DNA of 64,000 nucleotides from Paraburkholderia sp. FT54 (GTDB taxonomy: Bacteria > Pseudomonadota > Gammaproteobacteria > Burkholderiales > Burkholderiaceae), in assembly GCF_031585635.1 (NCBI RefSeq), contig NZ_CP134196.1, positions 1,736,001 to 1,800,000 of the forward strand, in the 5' to 3' direction. Position numbers and translations under genes: made by a program. Each line of letters begins with the position of its first letter. Position 1 is the stretch's first letter. Positions 37,285 through 46,817 of the stretch are shown in pieces. The notes below the pieces were generated by a model. That model did not search any database, was not told the origin of the DNA, and saw only the letters and a program-made list of their open reading frames with translations.

Positions 37285-37313
37285 TGCTGCGTCTCCTCGT
37301 AATCCTGAACGGC

Positions 37314-38150
37314 TCAAACAGGCCGCGTAGCGGAAGCGGCCGAGCCGTCCGGCGTGGCATCATCGCGCGAATAATCGATACCCACGAAGCCGCCGCCCTG
37401 GAAGCGCTGGCCCAGTGCGTCGAGCGGATTCGGCCGCGCGAGAATTTCTTCGGCGTAGACCTCGGCATCCTGCGTCGGCTGATAGCCCAGACGTTCGGCG
37501 CCGCTGTTGTCCCACCAGCTGCGCGTATTGGCCGAGACGCCCCAGATGGTCAGGAAGCCCACGTTCTCCGCTTCGACACAGCGGTCGAGAAAATGCAGCA
37601 GATCGCGATGACCGAACCAGGTGCTCAGGTGCCGGGGCTCGGTCGGCCGCTCGAGGCAACTGCCGATGCGCACGCAAACGCTCTCGATGCCGTGCTTGTC
37701 CCAGTACATTCTTGCCAACGCCTCGCCCCACACCTTGCTCAGGCCGTAGAAACCGTCCGGGCGCAGTTCGCAGTCGAGACTGAGATGCTCGGTGACCGGA
37801 TACATGCCAATTGCGTGATTCGAGCTCGCGAACACGATGCGCTTCACGCCGTGCCGGCGCGCGCCCTCGTACACCTCGACCAGCCCGCGCAGATTGTTTT
37901 CGATGATCTCGGGCAGCGGACGCTCCACGCTCGTTCCCGCGAAATGGATCAGGACGTCGACACCTTCCAGCAAACGATCCACGACCGCGGGATCGCGCAA
38001 GTCGCCGTGCATCACGTCCTCGCCTTCCACGAGCGGCACGAGAGCCTTCGAGCCCGCCGCCGAACGCAACGGCGTGCCGCGCGCGATCAACGCAGCGCGT
38101 ACCACCGAGCCTAGCTGGCCGCCGGCTCCACTGAGAGCAATTTTCTTCAT
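37314..38150 (-). CDS. Uronate dehydrogenase-like NAD-dependent enzyme, copy 2
   Basis: 278 residues. Rossmann motif SGAGGQLGS, then FASSNHAIG and catalytic YGLSK. It shares the overall layout and the SSNHAxG, LRPDxxYGxxK and RFQGGxFV blocks with copy 1 at 23799-24641 but differs at most other positions, so the two are old paralogues. Probable activity is oxidation of D-galacturonate or D-glucuronate to the lactone. It heads an operon with the ExuT-like permease and has two operator-like sites upstream. Confidence 0.87.
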   Translation of the reverse strand: MKKIALSGAGGQLGSVVRAALIARGTPLRSAAGSKALVPLVEGEDVMHGDLRDPAVVDRLLEGVDVLIHFAGTSVERPLPEIIENNLRGLVEVYEGARRHGVKRIVFASSNHAIGMYPVTEHLSLDCELRPDGFYGLSKVWGEALARMYWDKHGIESVCVRIGSCLERPTEPRHLSTWFGHRDLLHFLDRCVEAENVGFLTIWGVSANTRSWWDNSGAERLGYQPTQDAEVYAEEILARPNPLDALGQRFQGGGFVGIDYSRDDATPDGSAASATRPV

Positions 38151-38241
38151 GAGGTTCCTTTACTGCGCTGCGCGCGATCGAACTCAAGTACAGCATTCGC
38201 TTCGCGGCATAAAGGGCACTGCGCGTGCCGATTCAGCGATG

Positions 38242-38260
38242 GTTGTACGATAACGTACTA
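38242..38260 (+). promoter_or_regulatory. Candidate GntR operator, udh copy 2, proximal
   Basis: GTTGTACGATAACGTACTA, 92 bases from the udh copy 2 start. Confidence 0.6.
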
Positions 38261-38360
38261 TCAACGATGCCAGACCAGATTTCAATTAGGCACTTACCCT
38301 TATCTTCAAGTGTCATCAATCGGATTTTCTTTAATAAACAAGCAAATACGCCGCGTGTAT

Positions 38361-38379
38361 TTATGTGACATCGTATAAC
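38361..38379 (-). promoter_or_regulatory. Candidate GntR operator, udh copy 2, distal
   Basis: Minus strand reads GTTATACGATGTCACATAA, 119 bases from the proximal copy; the pair could support looping. Confidence 0.55.
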
Positions 38380-38546
38380 TTCAAAAGCACGTTTCTGCCG
38401 AAACCCGAGAGCCGAAAAGTCGCCTCGGCGGCTCCGCTCAGACGCACACAAGCGGGTAGACTTGATGCGCTCACGCGTAAGCGGAACTGCCGCCATGACC
38501 CGGCTCAGCGCCGTCTTCGATTCAATTTCTAGCGTCGTACGCCACC

Positions 38547-39089
38547 ATGCTCATTGCCCACCGTTCCGTGCAATCCGTCGCTCTGCCGGCTGAGTCGGGC
38601 GTCACCCGTTTGTACGACGCGCCGGACCTGGCCGACGCATACGCGGTCCGCCTGCCCGAGAACGCCATCGACGATCCGGAACTGCTGGCGCGCTTCGTGT
38701 TCGCGCGTCAGGCGGCCTGGGTCGCCAGGCTGATGGGCGTGCGCGATGCGATCGTCGCCCGTTTCGGCCTGAAGACCGCGACGCAATTGCGCAGCGTCAA
38801 GGATCCCGCCGCCGCAAGAGAGCGCATCGACATCTTCAGGATCTACACGCGTAGCGCGCACGAGATCATCCTCGGCGAAAACGACCGCCATCTCGACTTC
38901 CGCGTCTCAGTGCTGCAGCAAACCCGCGGCACGCGCGAAGACCGCTCGCGCTATCTGATCCTGTCCACGGTCGTGCATTGCCACAATCGACTCGGCCGTT
39001 TCTATATTCTCGCGATCGCGCCGTTCCACCGGCTAGTGGTGCGCTCGTCATTGCGACGAGCGGCGCGCGTCGGCTGGCCAACCGCCTGA
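38547..39089 (+). CDS. DUF2867-family protein
   Basis: 180 residues. The body agrees with the DUF2867 family: an N-terminal [23 protein letters not shown] segment, [17 protein letters not shown] in the middle and a C-terminal [17 protein letters not shown] with the final basic residues. No enzyme function is established for the family. It is divergent from udh copy 2 and not evidently part of the uronate system. Confidence 0.75.
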   Translation: MLIAHRSVQSVALPAESGVTRLYDAPDLADAYAVRLPENAIDDPELLARFVFARQAAWVARLMGVRDAIVARFGLKTATQLRSVKDPAAARERIDIFRIYTRSAHEIILGENDRHLDFRVSVLQQTRGTREDRSRYLILSTVVHCHNRLGRFYILAIAPFHRLVVRSSLRRAARVGWPTA

Positions 39090-39215
39090 GCGGTTTGAAA
39101 CGCGGGCGCGTGAACGACCACGGCCCGCGGTTCGGGTTCGAGTGCACGCGGGCGCGCTTGCTTACCCGCAGCCCACCGCACTCGCGACATCAATACACAT
39201 CACCGCAGCTCCGCA

Positions 39216-40037
39216 TTACGAGCCGATGAATTCCAGCAAGTCGCCGTTCACCTTGGCGGCCTCGACGGTGCACATGCCGTGTTGGCCGCCCGGATAGACC
39301 TTGAGCGTGGCGTTCTTCACGATCTTCGCGGTCAGGCGGCCGGCCGCGTCGATCGGCACGATCTGGTCGTCGTCGCCGTGCAGCACCAGAGTCGGCACGT
39401 CAATCTTCTTCAGGTCTTCCGTGTAGTCGACTTCGGAGAACTGCTTGATGCAGTCGTAGAGTCCCTTGATCGAGCCGGCCATGCCCTGAACCCAGAACGA
39501 ATCGATCACGCCTTGCGACACCTTCGCGCCCGGGCGGTTGTAGCCGTAAAACGGCAGCGCCAGATCCTTGAAGAACTGCGAACGATCGTCTTCCACGCCC
39601 TTGCGGATGCCGTCGAACACGTCGATCGGGGTGCCGGCGGGATTGCTCCCGGTCTTCAGCATCAACGGCGGCACCGCGCCGATCAGCACGGCCTTCGCCA
39701 CGCGTTGCGTGCCATGCCGGCCGATGTAATGCGCGACTTCCCCGCCGCCCGTCGAATGGCCGACGAGCATGGCGTCCTGCAGGTCGAGTTGTTCGATCAG
39801 CGCGGCGAGATCGTCGGCGTAGGTATCCATGTCGTTGCCGTCCCACGTCTGCTCCGACCGGCCATGCCCGCGCCGGCCATGTGCGATCACGCGAAAGCCT
39901 TTGCTGCCGAGAAACAGCATCTGCGCGTCCCAAGCGTCCGCGCTCAACGGCCAGCCATGCGAAAAGACGACCGGGAGGCCCTTGCCCCAGTCCTTGTAGA
40001 AAATTTGCGTGCCGTCTTTCGTCTTGATCGTGCTCAT
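39216..40037 (-). CDS. Alpha/beta hydrolase, non-heme chloroperoxidase/esterase group
   Basis: 273 residues from the ATG at 40037 after AAGGAG; an upstream extension in frame is not coding-like. The family signature is complete: oxyanion loop [11 protein letters not shown], nucleophile Ser95 in GHSTGG, acid within [10 protein letters not shown] and catalytic His in GGQHGM near the C-terminus. Members are cofactor-free haloperoxidases that act mainly as esterases or perhydrolases. Monocistronic; substrate unknown. Confidence 0.9.
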   Translation of the reverse strand: MSTIKTKDGTQIFYKDWGKGLPVVFSHGWPLSADAWDAQMLFLGSKGFRVIAHGRRGHGRSEQTWDGNDMDTYADDLAALIEQLDLQDAMLVGHSTGGGEVAHYIGRHGTQRVAKAVLIGAVPPLMLKTGSNPAGTPIDVFDGIRKGVEDDRSQFFKDLALPFYGYNRPGAKVSQGVIDSFWVQGMAGSIKGLYDCIKQFSEVDYTEDLKKIDVPTLVLHGDDDQIVPIDAAGRLTAKIVKNATLKVYPGGQHGMCTVEAAKVNGDLLEFIGS

Positions 40038-40739
40038 CTTCTGACTCCTTGTGGATGAAGTCTGCCGTCCCCGGCAGGTGGATGAAGCGTGCCCTCTCGA
40101 ACCATTCGCGCGGCACGCGACAGGACGCCCATTCAGGCACGGCATGCCTTGCACCACACGTTGATGACGGATTCGCGACGCACCCGGGCTGTTTCAGCCG
40201 GTACGTCGGCTATGACTATTCGAAGCGAATAACGGGAAAAAATACTGGAATGGCTACACGGCGTGCACGCGCAAGTAGCATGCGCTCTTCTGAAAAACGC
40301 CGCCGTTTGGCTGCCTGCATGGTAGGAGCAAACGAGCCCATTGGCTAGCCGCCGGGTACATGGAAAGTCGGATTGAATGGGGTGATTGTCGGTTGATGAC
40401 GGGCCGGTCCCAATTGCCGAACATCGTCTTGCCGAGCGAATCGACGACGCTCGAACCCGCCCCGGCGACGCTGCTGCAGCGCGGTCGATTGCCGCAGCGG
40501 TGCTGAAAACGCGCACATCGCACGCACCAAGGCAATCAGGAAAACTTGATACCCATCAATGGCTTGCCGTCTCAAAAACGAAAATCGACGCAAAACAAGG
40601 CGGTTTTTTGACGCACGGCTCGTCGCAGCAAAAATTTCAGTCATCCTCTACTCTCTGCGCCATCTGCCCTCGGGGCAGTGCGCACCGACAACGGTCGACG
40701 CGCGTAGCCCGCCCGCGCGGGCATCACGCACTCTTGCTC
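40038..40739. other. Long leader/promoter region upstream of cydA
   Basis: About 700 bases with no credible gene: frames here lack ribosome sites and family similarity. It contains an ANR/FNR box (listed separately). I see nothing else definite. Confidence 0.5.
40546..40559. promoter_or_regulatory. ANR/FNR binding site upstream of cydAB
   Basis: TTGATACCCATCAA is a perfect TTGAT-N4-ATCAA box. It is 180 bases before the cydA start, so oxygen-limited activation through an FNR-type regulator is likely if the leader is about 140 bases long. Confidence 0.75.
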
Positions 40740-42152
40740 ATGAACTCCGCTCTATCGGCCTTCGATCTCGCCCGCATTCAGTTTGCGTTCACCGTCTCGT
40801 TCCATATCGTTTTTCCGGCGCTCAGCATCGGCCTCGCCAGCTTCATCGCCGTCCTCGAATGGCGCTGGCTAAAAACCCGCAAGGCGTACTACAAAGACCT
40901 TTGTCTGTTCTGGTCAAAGATCTTTGCAGTGGCCTTCGGCATGGGCGTCGTCTCCGGCGTCGTGATGAGCTATCAGTTCGGCACCAACTGGTCGGGCTTC
41001 TCCAGTTTCGCCGGCCCCGTCACAGGCCCGCTGTTGATGTACGAAGTGATGACCGCGTTTTTCCTCGAAGCGGGCTTCCTCGGCATCATGCTGTTCGGCT
41101 GGCAGCGCGTGAGTCCGCGCGCCCACTTCGGCGCCACGCTGATGGTGGCGATCGGCACGCTGATTTCGACCTTCTGGATTCTCGCGTCCAATAGCTGGAT
41201 GCAAACGCCACAAGGCTTCGAAGTCGTCAACGGCCACGTGGTGCCGCTCGACTGGTTCAAGATCGTGTTCAACCCGTCGTTCCCGTACCGGCTCGCGCAT
41301 ATGGCGCTCGCGGCCTTCATCGTCGGGGCGCTGGTGGTGTCGGCGGTGGGCGCGTGGCATCTGCTGCGCGGACGGCGCGATCCGGCCGTCAAGAAGATGT
41401 TCTCCATGGCACTCTGGCTGCTCCTGATCCTCACGCCGATCCAGGCGTTCGTCGGCGATCAGCATGGTTTGAACACGCGCGAATATCAGCCCGCCAAGAT
41501 CGCAGCGATCGAGGGTCTGTGGGACACCGAAAAAGGCGGCACCGCGCTGAACCTGTTTGGCATTCCCGACATGCAGGCGGAAACCACGCGCTACGCCGTG
41601 TCGATTCCGCACCTGGGCAGCCTGATCCTCACGCATAGCTGGGACGGCGAAATTCGCGGCCTCAAGGAATTCCCGCCGCAAGACCGGCCGGACTCGACGG
41701 TGGTGTTCTGGAGCTTCCGCATCATGGCCGGCCTCGGCGTGCTGATGATCGTGATGTCGGTGGCCGCCTGGGTGCTGCGCCGCCGTGGACGCCTGTTCGA
41801 ATCGAAGTGGTTCCAACGCGTCGCCGTGGCGATGGGGCCGACGGGCTTCATCACGCTGCTGGCCGGCTGGGTCACCACCGAAGCAGGACGTCAGCCGTGG
41901 GTCGTGTACGGCGTGCTGCGCACTTCGCAGGCCGTGTCGCCGCTCACCACGCAGCAGGTCGGCATCTCGCTGATGACCTTCGTGGCCGTGTACTTCCTCG
42001 TGTTCGGCACCGGCATCTACTACATGCTCAAGCTGATGCGCGCGGGTCCGGCCCTGCCGGGACACACGCCGCATGGCGCGCCGGAGCATCTGCCGAACCA
42101 GACCGCGCGCCGCCCGCTCTCCGCCGCCGATCACATGATCGACGCCGCCTGA
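40740..42152 (+). CDS. cydA: Cytochrome bd-type quinol oxidase subunit I (CydA/CioA)
   Basis: 470 residues from the ATG at 40740; the frame extends upstream through the promoter region. Nine membrane helices. The heme-ligand region near the start (FAFTVSFHIVFPALSIG) and the GWVTTEAGRQPWVVYG block are diagnostic. The protein is about 50 residues shorter than E. coli CydA, and the quinol loop after KIAAIEGLWDTEKGG is short, which points to the cyanide-insensitive CIO group. It reduces oxygen with ubiquinol in the inner membrane. Operon with cydB and a small DUF2474-like gene. Confidence 0.95.
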   Translation: MNSALSAFDLARIQFAFTVSFHIVFPALSIGLASFIAVLEWRWLKTRKAYYKDLCLFWSKIFAVAFGMGVVSGVVMSYQFGTNWSGFSSFAGPVTGPLLMYEVMTAFFLEAGFLGIMLFGWQRVSPRAHFGATLMVAIGTLISTFWILASNSWMQTPQGFEVVNGHVVPLDWFKIVFNPSFPYRLAHMALAAFIVGALVVSAVGAWHLLRGRRDPAVKKMFSMALWLLLILTPIQAFVGDQHGLNTREYQPAKIAAIEGLWDTEKGGTALNLFGIPDMQAETTRYAVSIPHLGSLILTHSWDGEIRGLKEFPPQDRPDSTVVFWSFRIMAGLGVLMIVMSVAAWVLRRRGRLFESKWFQRVAVAMGPTGFITLLAGWVTTEAGRQPWVVYGVLRTSQAVSPLTTQQVGISLMTFVAVYFLVFGTGIYYMLKLMRAGPALPGHTPHGAPEHLPNQTARRPLSAADHMIDAA

Positions 42153-42193
42153 ACCCACCCTGCTTCAGCAGCTACCTGCGATAGAGAAAAAAC

Positions 42194-43198
42194 ATGGACG
42201 TAACCGTAGTGTGGGCCGCGATCATCGCGCTGGGCCTTTTCATGTATGTGGTGCTGGACGGCTTCGATCTGGGCATCGGCATCGTCTTCCCGTTCTTCCC
42301 CGATGAGAAGGAACGCGACCTGATGATGAACACGGTCGCGCCGGTGTGGGACGGCAATGAAACCTGGCTGGTGCTCGGCGGCGCCGGTCTGTTCGCGGTG
42401 TTCCCCGCGGTCTACTCGACCGTGCTCTCCGCGCTGTATCTGCCGCTGATCTTCATGCTCGTGTGTCTGATCTTTCGCGGCGTGTCGTTCGAGATTCGCG
42501 CCAAGGCCAATCGCACGAAGCATCTGTGGGATCTGGCGTTCATCGGCGGCTCGGCGGGCGCGACGTTCTTTCAGGGCATCGCGCTGGGCGCGTTCCTGCA
42601 AGGCATCCCCGTAGTCGACGGCGCGTATGCCGGCGACGCCTTCGGCTGGCTCACGCCGTTCACCCTGCTCACGGGTCTCGGACTGCTGGTCACCTATGCG
42701 CTGCTCGGCTGCTGCTGGCTGGTGGCGAAGACCGAAGGCGATCTGCAACGCCGCTTGCATCGCGTGGTCTGGCCGCTCACGATCGTGCTGCTCGGCTTCA
42801 TCGCGATGGTCAGCCTGTGGACGCCGCTACAGGATCCGAACATTGCGCAACGCTGGTTCCACGACGGCCTCTTCTACCGTCTGCTGCCGGTGCCGTTCCT
42901 CGTGGCGGTCTGCGCGTTCTTCATGCATCGCGCGGTGCGTGAGCGGCACCACAACACGCCGTTCGTGCTCGCGCTGCTGCTGGTGCTGCTCGGCTACGCG
43001 GGGTTGCTGGTGAGCTTGTGGCCGTATGCGATTCCGTCGAGCATGACGCTCTGGGAAGCGGCCGCGCCGCGTTCCAGCCAGATGTTCACGCTGGCCGGCG
43101 CAGCGGTGATTCTGCCGATCATCATCGCCTATACGACGATGGGTTATTGGGTATTTCGCGGCAAGGTGCGTCATGGCGACCAACATCACTATCATTAA
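42194..43198 (+). CDS. cydB: Cytochrome bd-type quinol oxidase subunit II (CydB/CioB)
   Basis: 334 residues. The first helix block VVLDGFDLGIGIVFPF and NTVAPVWDGNETWLVLGGAGLF are hallmark CydB sequences; eight membrane helices follow. It partners CydA and starts 41 bases after its stop. Its own 3' end overlaps the next small gene by 26 bases. Confidence 0.95.
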   Translation: MDVTVVWAAIIALGLFMYVVLDGFDLGIGIVFPFFPDEKERDLMMNTVAPVWDGNETWLVLGGAGLFAVFPAVYSTVLSALYLPLIFMLVCLIFRGVSFEIRAKANRTKHLWDLAFIGGSAGATFFQGIALGAFLQGIPVVDGAYAGDAFGWLTPFTLLTGLGLLVTYALLGCCWLVAKTEGDLQRRLHRVVWPLTIVLLGFIAMVSLWTPLQDPNIAQRWFHDGLFYRLLPVPFLVAVCAFFMHRAVRERHHNTPFVLALLLVLLGYAGLLVSLWPYAIPSSMTLWEAAAPRSSQMFTLAGAAVILPIIIAYTTMGYWVFRGKVRHGDQHHYH

Positions 43199-43364
43199 GC
43201 GGACGAACGCCGGCGCGACTCACGGCGCAGCGACCGCGCCGGCGCACAAACTGCCGGGCTGGCTGTGGTTCATCGCGCTGTGGTGCTTCGGCGTGGGCTC
43301 GGCGATGTCGCTCGGTTTCGCATTCAAGCTTCTGATGAATGCGACGTTATTTGCAGTCAAATAG
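43173..43364 (+). CDS. Small single-TM protein, DUF2474/CydX-like
   Basis: 63 residues with one membrane helix (PGWLWFIALWCFGVGSAMSLGFAF, about 28-51). Position right after cydB, with a 26-base overlap in another frame, and the GWLWFIALW motif agree with the DUF2474 family of small proteins found with CIO-type oxidases. A role in assembly or stability of the oxidase is likely by analogy with CydX. Confidence 0.75.
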   Translation: MATNITIIKRTNAGATHGAATAPAHKLPGWLWFIALWCFGVGSAMSLGFAFKLLMNATLFAVK

Positions 43365-43694
43365 AGACCGCTTCGGCGCCCTTCGATCCGACGCGCATAA
43401 CCTTCGGAATCCTGTATGGAAGCCTTCAAAAAAGGGCCGATCGGCTCGTCTACCAAGCAAGCCGGGACCTATGCGCGGGAGACCTGCCTTGGGCATCATG
43501 CGGTGCATCGGACCAGACGGCGACTCGACGAATAAATGGTCACATAAGCGGCGAGCCGGAAGGTGCGCCGCGCCACCGATCAGGCATATGATCGCGGGGT
43601 GGGCGGCAATGATGCGATTCACGAGGCTAGAAGTAAAACGAGACCCTATAACGGCGGTAGCCCACATCGGGCAGGCCCGACTCGCGGAGACATC
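43365..43694. other. Intergenic stretch upstream of the response regulator gene
   Basis: 330 bases. I see no gene and no clear terminator for the oxidase operon; the regulator promoter should lie here. Confidence 0.4.
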
Positions 43695-44465
43695 ATGAAG
43701 TTTCTTGTAGCCGACGACCATGAACTGATCCGGCAAGGCGTCAAGGGCATGCTGCGCGGCCTCGACCCCGACGCCCAGTTCGACGAAGCCGATACCTGGG
43801 AAACGCTCGCCACCCTCGCCCGTCCCGACGCCGATCACGATCTTGCCATCGTCGATCTGCATATGCCGGGCATGAGCGGCGCTTCGTCGCTCGAAGTGCT
43901 GTTGAAGGCGAATCCCGCGCTGCCGCTCGTCGTCCTCTCCGCCGAAGAATCGCCCGACGAAATGCGCGCGGTGCTGGCCGCCGGCGCGCTCGGCTTCGTG
44001 CCGAAGCGCCAGCCCGCCAGCGTCATGCTCAAGGCGATCGAACTGGTGCTCTCAGGCGGCGCCTATGTGCCGATGGAAGCGCTCAGCCTGCTGGGCTCGC
44101 GTGACGCGCAGGCCGCGCCCGCGCGTGCCGACGCGCCCGCCGATCCGTCGCTGCAACATGCGGCTCCGGTCGGCGCGCACGCGCCCAGCCAGGGCGGCGC
44201 CGCACTCACGGAACCTCTCACGCAGATCCAGGCATTGCAGCCGCACCAGCAGCATCTGCTGGAGAATCTGTCGCCGCGTCAACAGGACATCATGCGGCTC
44301 GTGCATCGCGGCTGGACCAACAAGATGATCGCGCGCGACCTGGGCGTCGCGGAAGGCACGGTGAAGGTGCATCTGTCGGTGATCTTCCGGGCCCTCGGCG
44401 TGCACAACCGATCGACGGCAATCGCCGTCATCAACGGCTGGCTGGAAGCGGGGAAAACCCTGTAG
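43695..44465 (+). CDS. NarL/LuxR-type response regulator
   Basis: 256 residues from the ATG at 43695 after GGAGA. Receiver domain 1-120 with acidic pair VADDHE and phospho-acceptor Asp54 (AIVDLHMPG); HTH of the LuxR type at about 190-250 (LSPRQQDIMRLVHRGWTNKMIA, then VAEGTVKVHL). Between them is an unusually long Ala/Pro-rich linker (about 140-180). It is convergent with the hybrid kinase gene next door (43 bases between stops), which is its probable phosphodonor. Confidence 0.92.
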   Translation: MKFLVADDHELIRQGVKGMLRGLDPDAQFDEADTWETLATLARPDADHDLAIVDLHMPGMSGASSLEVLLKANPALPLVVLSAEESPDEMRAVLAAGALGFVPKRQPASVMLKAIELVLSGGAYVPMEALSLLGSRDAQAAPARADAPADPSLQHAAPVGAHAPSQGGAALTEPLTQIQALQPHQQHLLENLSPRQQDIMRLVHRGWTNKMIARDLGVAEGTVKVHLSVIFRALGVHNRSTAIAVINGWLEAGKTL

Positions 44466-44508
44466 CACGAGATCGATGACAGGCGGCGTTCGCGTCGCCG
44501 GTTCACCT

Positions 44509-46449
44509 CTACTTTTGCGGCGCGCTCTGCGGCTGGGTGCTTTGGGTCTGACTCTGCAGTTCCATTCTCGCTTCGCCTTGCGGCACGGCCTCGGCAGCGC
44601 GCATCGCTCCGCTCGCCGGCCGGTCGCCCACTTCATTTCCCGCCTGGTCCACGAGCAATTCCCGCGCGGCGGCCGCCCGCCCCTTGTCCAGTTCGGCCTG
44701 CTGCCACAGCATCTCCAGCGTGCGCCGCAAGCGCGCCGGCGTGACCGGTTTGTGAAGCACCGGAATCCCCTGCAAGGCGAGCGCCGCCAGTTCCGCCGAC
44801 GCCATGTCGCCCGTGATCAGCAGCGTCACCACATTGTCGTGCCCCGCGCGCGCGAGCACATTGCGCATGGCCGTGAGCGCCTGCGCGCCGGTGCGATGAT
44901 TCGCCAACTGGTAATCGCACAGCACGGCATCGGGCACGAAGCCGCCTTCGAGCGCCGCGAGCGCCGCGGCCTCGTCGCGCGCGCCGAGCACGCTGCAACC
45001 CCAGCGGCCCAGTAGACTGACGAGGCCTTCGAGAATCGACGGATCGTCGTCGATGCACAGCACGCGCCGCCCTTGCGCCGACGGCCCGCCGGCCACCGCT
45101 TCGTTCAGGCTCGCCACGACGCCGCCTGGGTCGCCCGCCTGCACCGGAAAGCGGAACACCGAACCGCGGCCCGGCGCCGAGCGCAGTTGCAACTCGCCGC
45201 CTAGCATTTCCACCAGCCGCTTCACCGTCGGCAAGCCGAGGCCGTGGCCCTGGCGCGCGTCGCGTTGCGGATTGGCGACCTGATAGAACTCCTCGAAGAT
45301 GCGCGCGTGCTCCTCGACGGGAATGCCGATGCCCGAGTCGCGCACCTCGATATAGCCGCCCGCCTGCCGTCCGGCGCGGCGCAAGCCCAGCCAGATCGCG
45401 CCGTCTTCGGTATAACGCACCGCGTTCGACAGCAGATTGCTCAGCACGCGCTCGAGCAGCACCGGATCGTCGTGCACGACCATCGCGGTCGGCGCGATGC
45501 GCAGCGCCAGCCCTTTGGCGGCCGCCTGCGGACGATACTGGCTGCCGACCCGCTCGAACAGTTCGGAGAGCCGGAAATGCAGCCGGATCACCTGAGTCAC
45601 GCCGCTTTCGAGCCGCGCCAGATCGAGCACCTGGTTGAACAACTGGTTCAGCGCCTCGACGTTGTAGACGATGTGTTCGGCGGTCTTTGCATGCTGCACG
45701 GGCGTCGCCGCCGTGTCGTTCAGCGAGGCCGCGAGCAGGCCGATCGCATGCAACGGCTGACGCAAGTCATGACTGGCGGCCGCGAAAAAGCGCGTCTTCG
45801 CAAGGCTCGCCTCTTCGGCCACGCACTTTTGCGCGGCCAGCGACTCCGCCAGATATTGCTGATCGACGCGTGCCTGCACGACCTGCTGGAACAGCTTGCG
45901 ATAACTCAACGCGTAGACGTTAATCGCGCAGAAGAAAAACGCGAGGACGATGGCGAGAATCGTGCGGTCGAACGTATGCGTGCCGAAATGCATGACGATC
46001 GACGGAAACAGCAGAAATGGAATCGAAGTCGAGAAATTCAGCAGGTCGAAACCGTTCGACATGAACACGCCGGCGGCCAGCGTGACGAGCAAGACCGTGT
46101 GCAGCAGCGGCAAATCGGTTTGCGGACTTTGGAACGCGAACCACACGGCAATGCCCGGCGCGCTGTAAAGCAGCATGCCGCGCACCGCGTGCAGAATGAT
46201 CCAGCCGCGCGGCGAGACGAGCTGCGGGTAACGGCGGTTGCAGATCCACAGCGCGAGGCTGCCGCAATTGGCCGCGGCATAGAAACCGAAGCACGCGATG
46301 AACAGCGGCGGCGACGGTATCCTCGACCAGTAGAGCGCCACCAGCACCGCGATTGAAAACCAGTGCGAAAAGAAAGCGATCGGATCTTGCGCGTACAACA
46401 CGCGCACCAGGTCTTCGTCGATGGCACGCTGGATCGGGTCGGCCCGCAT
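44509..46449 (-). CDS. Hybrid sensor histidine kinase with C-terminal receiver
   Basis: 646 residues from the ATG at 46449 after AAGGAGA; the frame is open upstream without coding signal. Order: five to six membrane helices (about 25-185) with no large periplasmic domain, HisKA with His227 (FFAAASHDLRQPLHAIGLL), HATPase_c (about 330-450; N box LSNLLSNAVRYTEDG, G boxes SGIGIP and GHGLGLP), and a receiver (about 475-590) with acidic pair CIDDDPS and phospho-Asp in LCDYQL. The FDLR-type H box and layout resemble kinases that pair with NarL-type regulators. Tail is Gln/Ser/Pro-rich. Stimulus unknown. Confidence 0.92.
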   Translation of the reverse strand: MRADPIQRAIDEDLVRVLYAQDPIAFFSHWFSIAVLVALYWSRIPSPPLFIACFGFYAAANCGSLALWICNRRYPQLVSPRGWIILHAVRGMLLYSAPGIAVWFAFQSPQTDLPLLHTVLLVTLAAGVFMSNGFDLLNFSTSIPFLLFPSIVMHFGTHTFDRTILAIVLAFFFCAINVYALSYRKLFQQVVQARVDQQYLAESLAAQKCVAEEASLAKTRFFAAASHDLRQPLHAIGLLAASLNDTAATPVQHAKTAEHIVYNVEALNQLFNQVLDLARLESGVTQVIRLHFRLSELFERVGSQYRPQAAAKGLALRIAPTAMVVHDDPVLLERVLSNLLSNAVRYTEDGAIWLGLRRAGRQAGGYIEVRDSGIGIPVEEHARIFEEFYQVANPQRDARQGHGLGLPTVKRLVEMLGGELQLRSAPGRGSVFRFPVQAGDPGGVVASLNEAVAGGPSAQGRRVLCIDDDPSILEGLVSLLGRWGCSVLGARDEAAALAALEGGFVPDAVLCDYQLANHRTGAQALTAMRNVLARAGHDNVVTLLITGDMASAELAALALQGIPVLHKPVTPARLRRTLEMLWQQAELDKGRAAAARELLVDQAGNEVGDRPASGAMRAAEAVPQGEARMELQSQTQSTQPQSAPQK

Positions 46450-46817
46450 CGCGCGGTCTCCTTGGACACGGCAAGTCGGTTGTGTGGATCGGAAGCGCGT
46501 CGACGCAAGCGGCGCAAACCGCATCGGACACATCGGATACGGCGTGGCTCCAAGTCTGCGATGCAACTGCGTAGCCGCAGTGCGATGCAATATTGCAGTG
46601 CAGCCCGTTTCTCTTCAGACGAATAAGATGCACTTTGTCGGACGGTTTACCCGGCAGTTTACCCATCAGCTACCACTTAATCCATATAGGCGAAGCCGCC
46701 GCCGGAAACCATACTGCCTTCACGTTCCAGCGCGGCCTTAACGCTTCAGCATCCACACCCCGCCTGCAGTTCAGGCTCACCCGCGCTCCTTGGCCTTCCC
46801 CCCTTATGGAGGTTTTC
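46450..46817. other. Divergent promoter region between kinase and sigma-like gene
   Basis: 368 bases; frames extending upstream from both flanking genes are not coding-like. It should hold both promoters. Confidence 0.45.

Larger units (their letters stand above)
38151..38546. other. Divergent regulatory region upstream of udh copy 2
   Basis: 396 bases without a gene, AT-richer than its surroundings. It holds two operator-like repeats (listed separately) and must hold the promoters for udh copy 2 and possibly the DUF2867 gene. Confidence 0.55.

Noticed and set aside
40386..40739. N-terminal extension of CydA by 118 residues
   Set aside because: It runs through the ANR/FNR box and has no similarity to CydA; the ATG at 40740 begins the conserved first helix.
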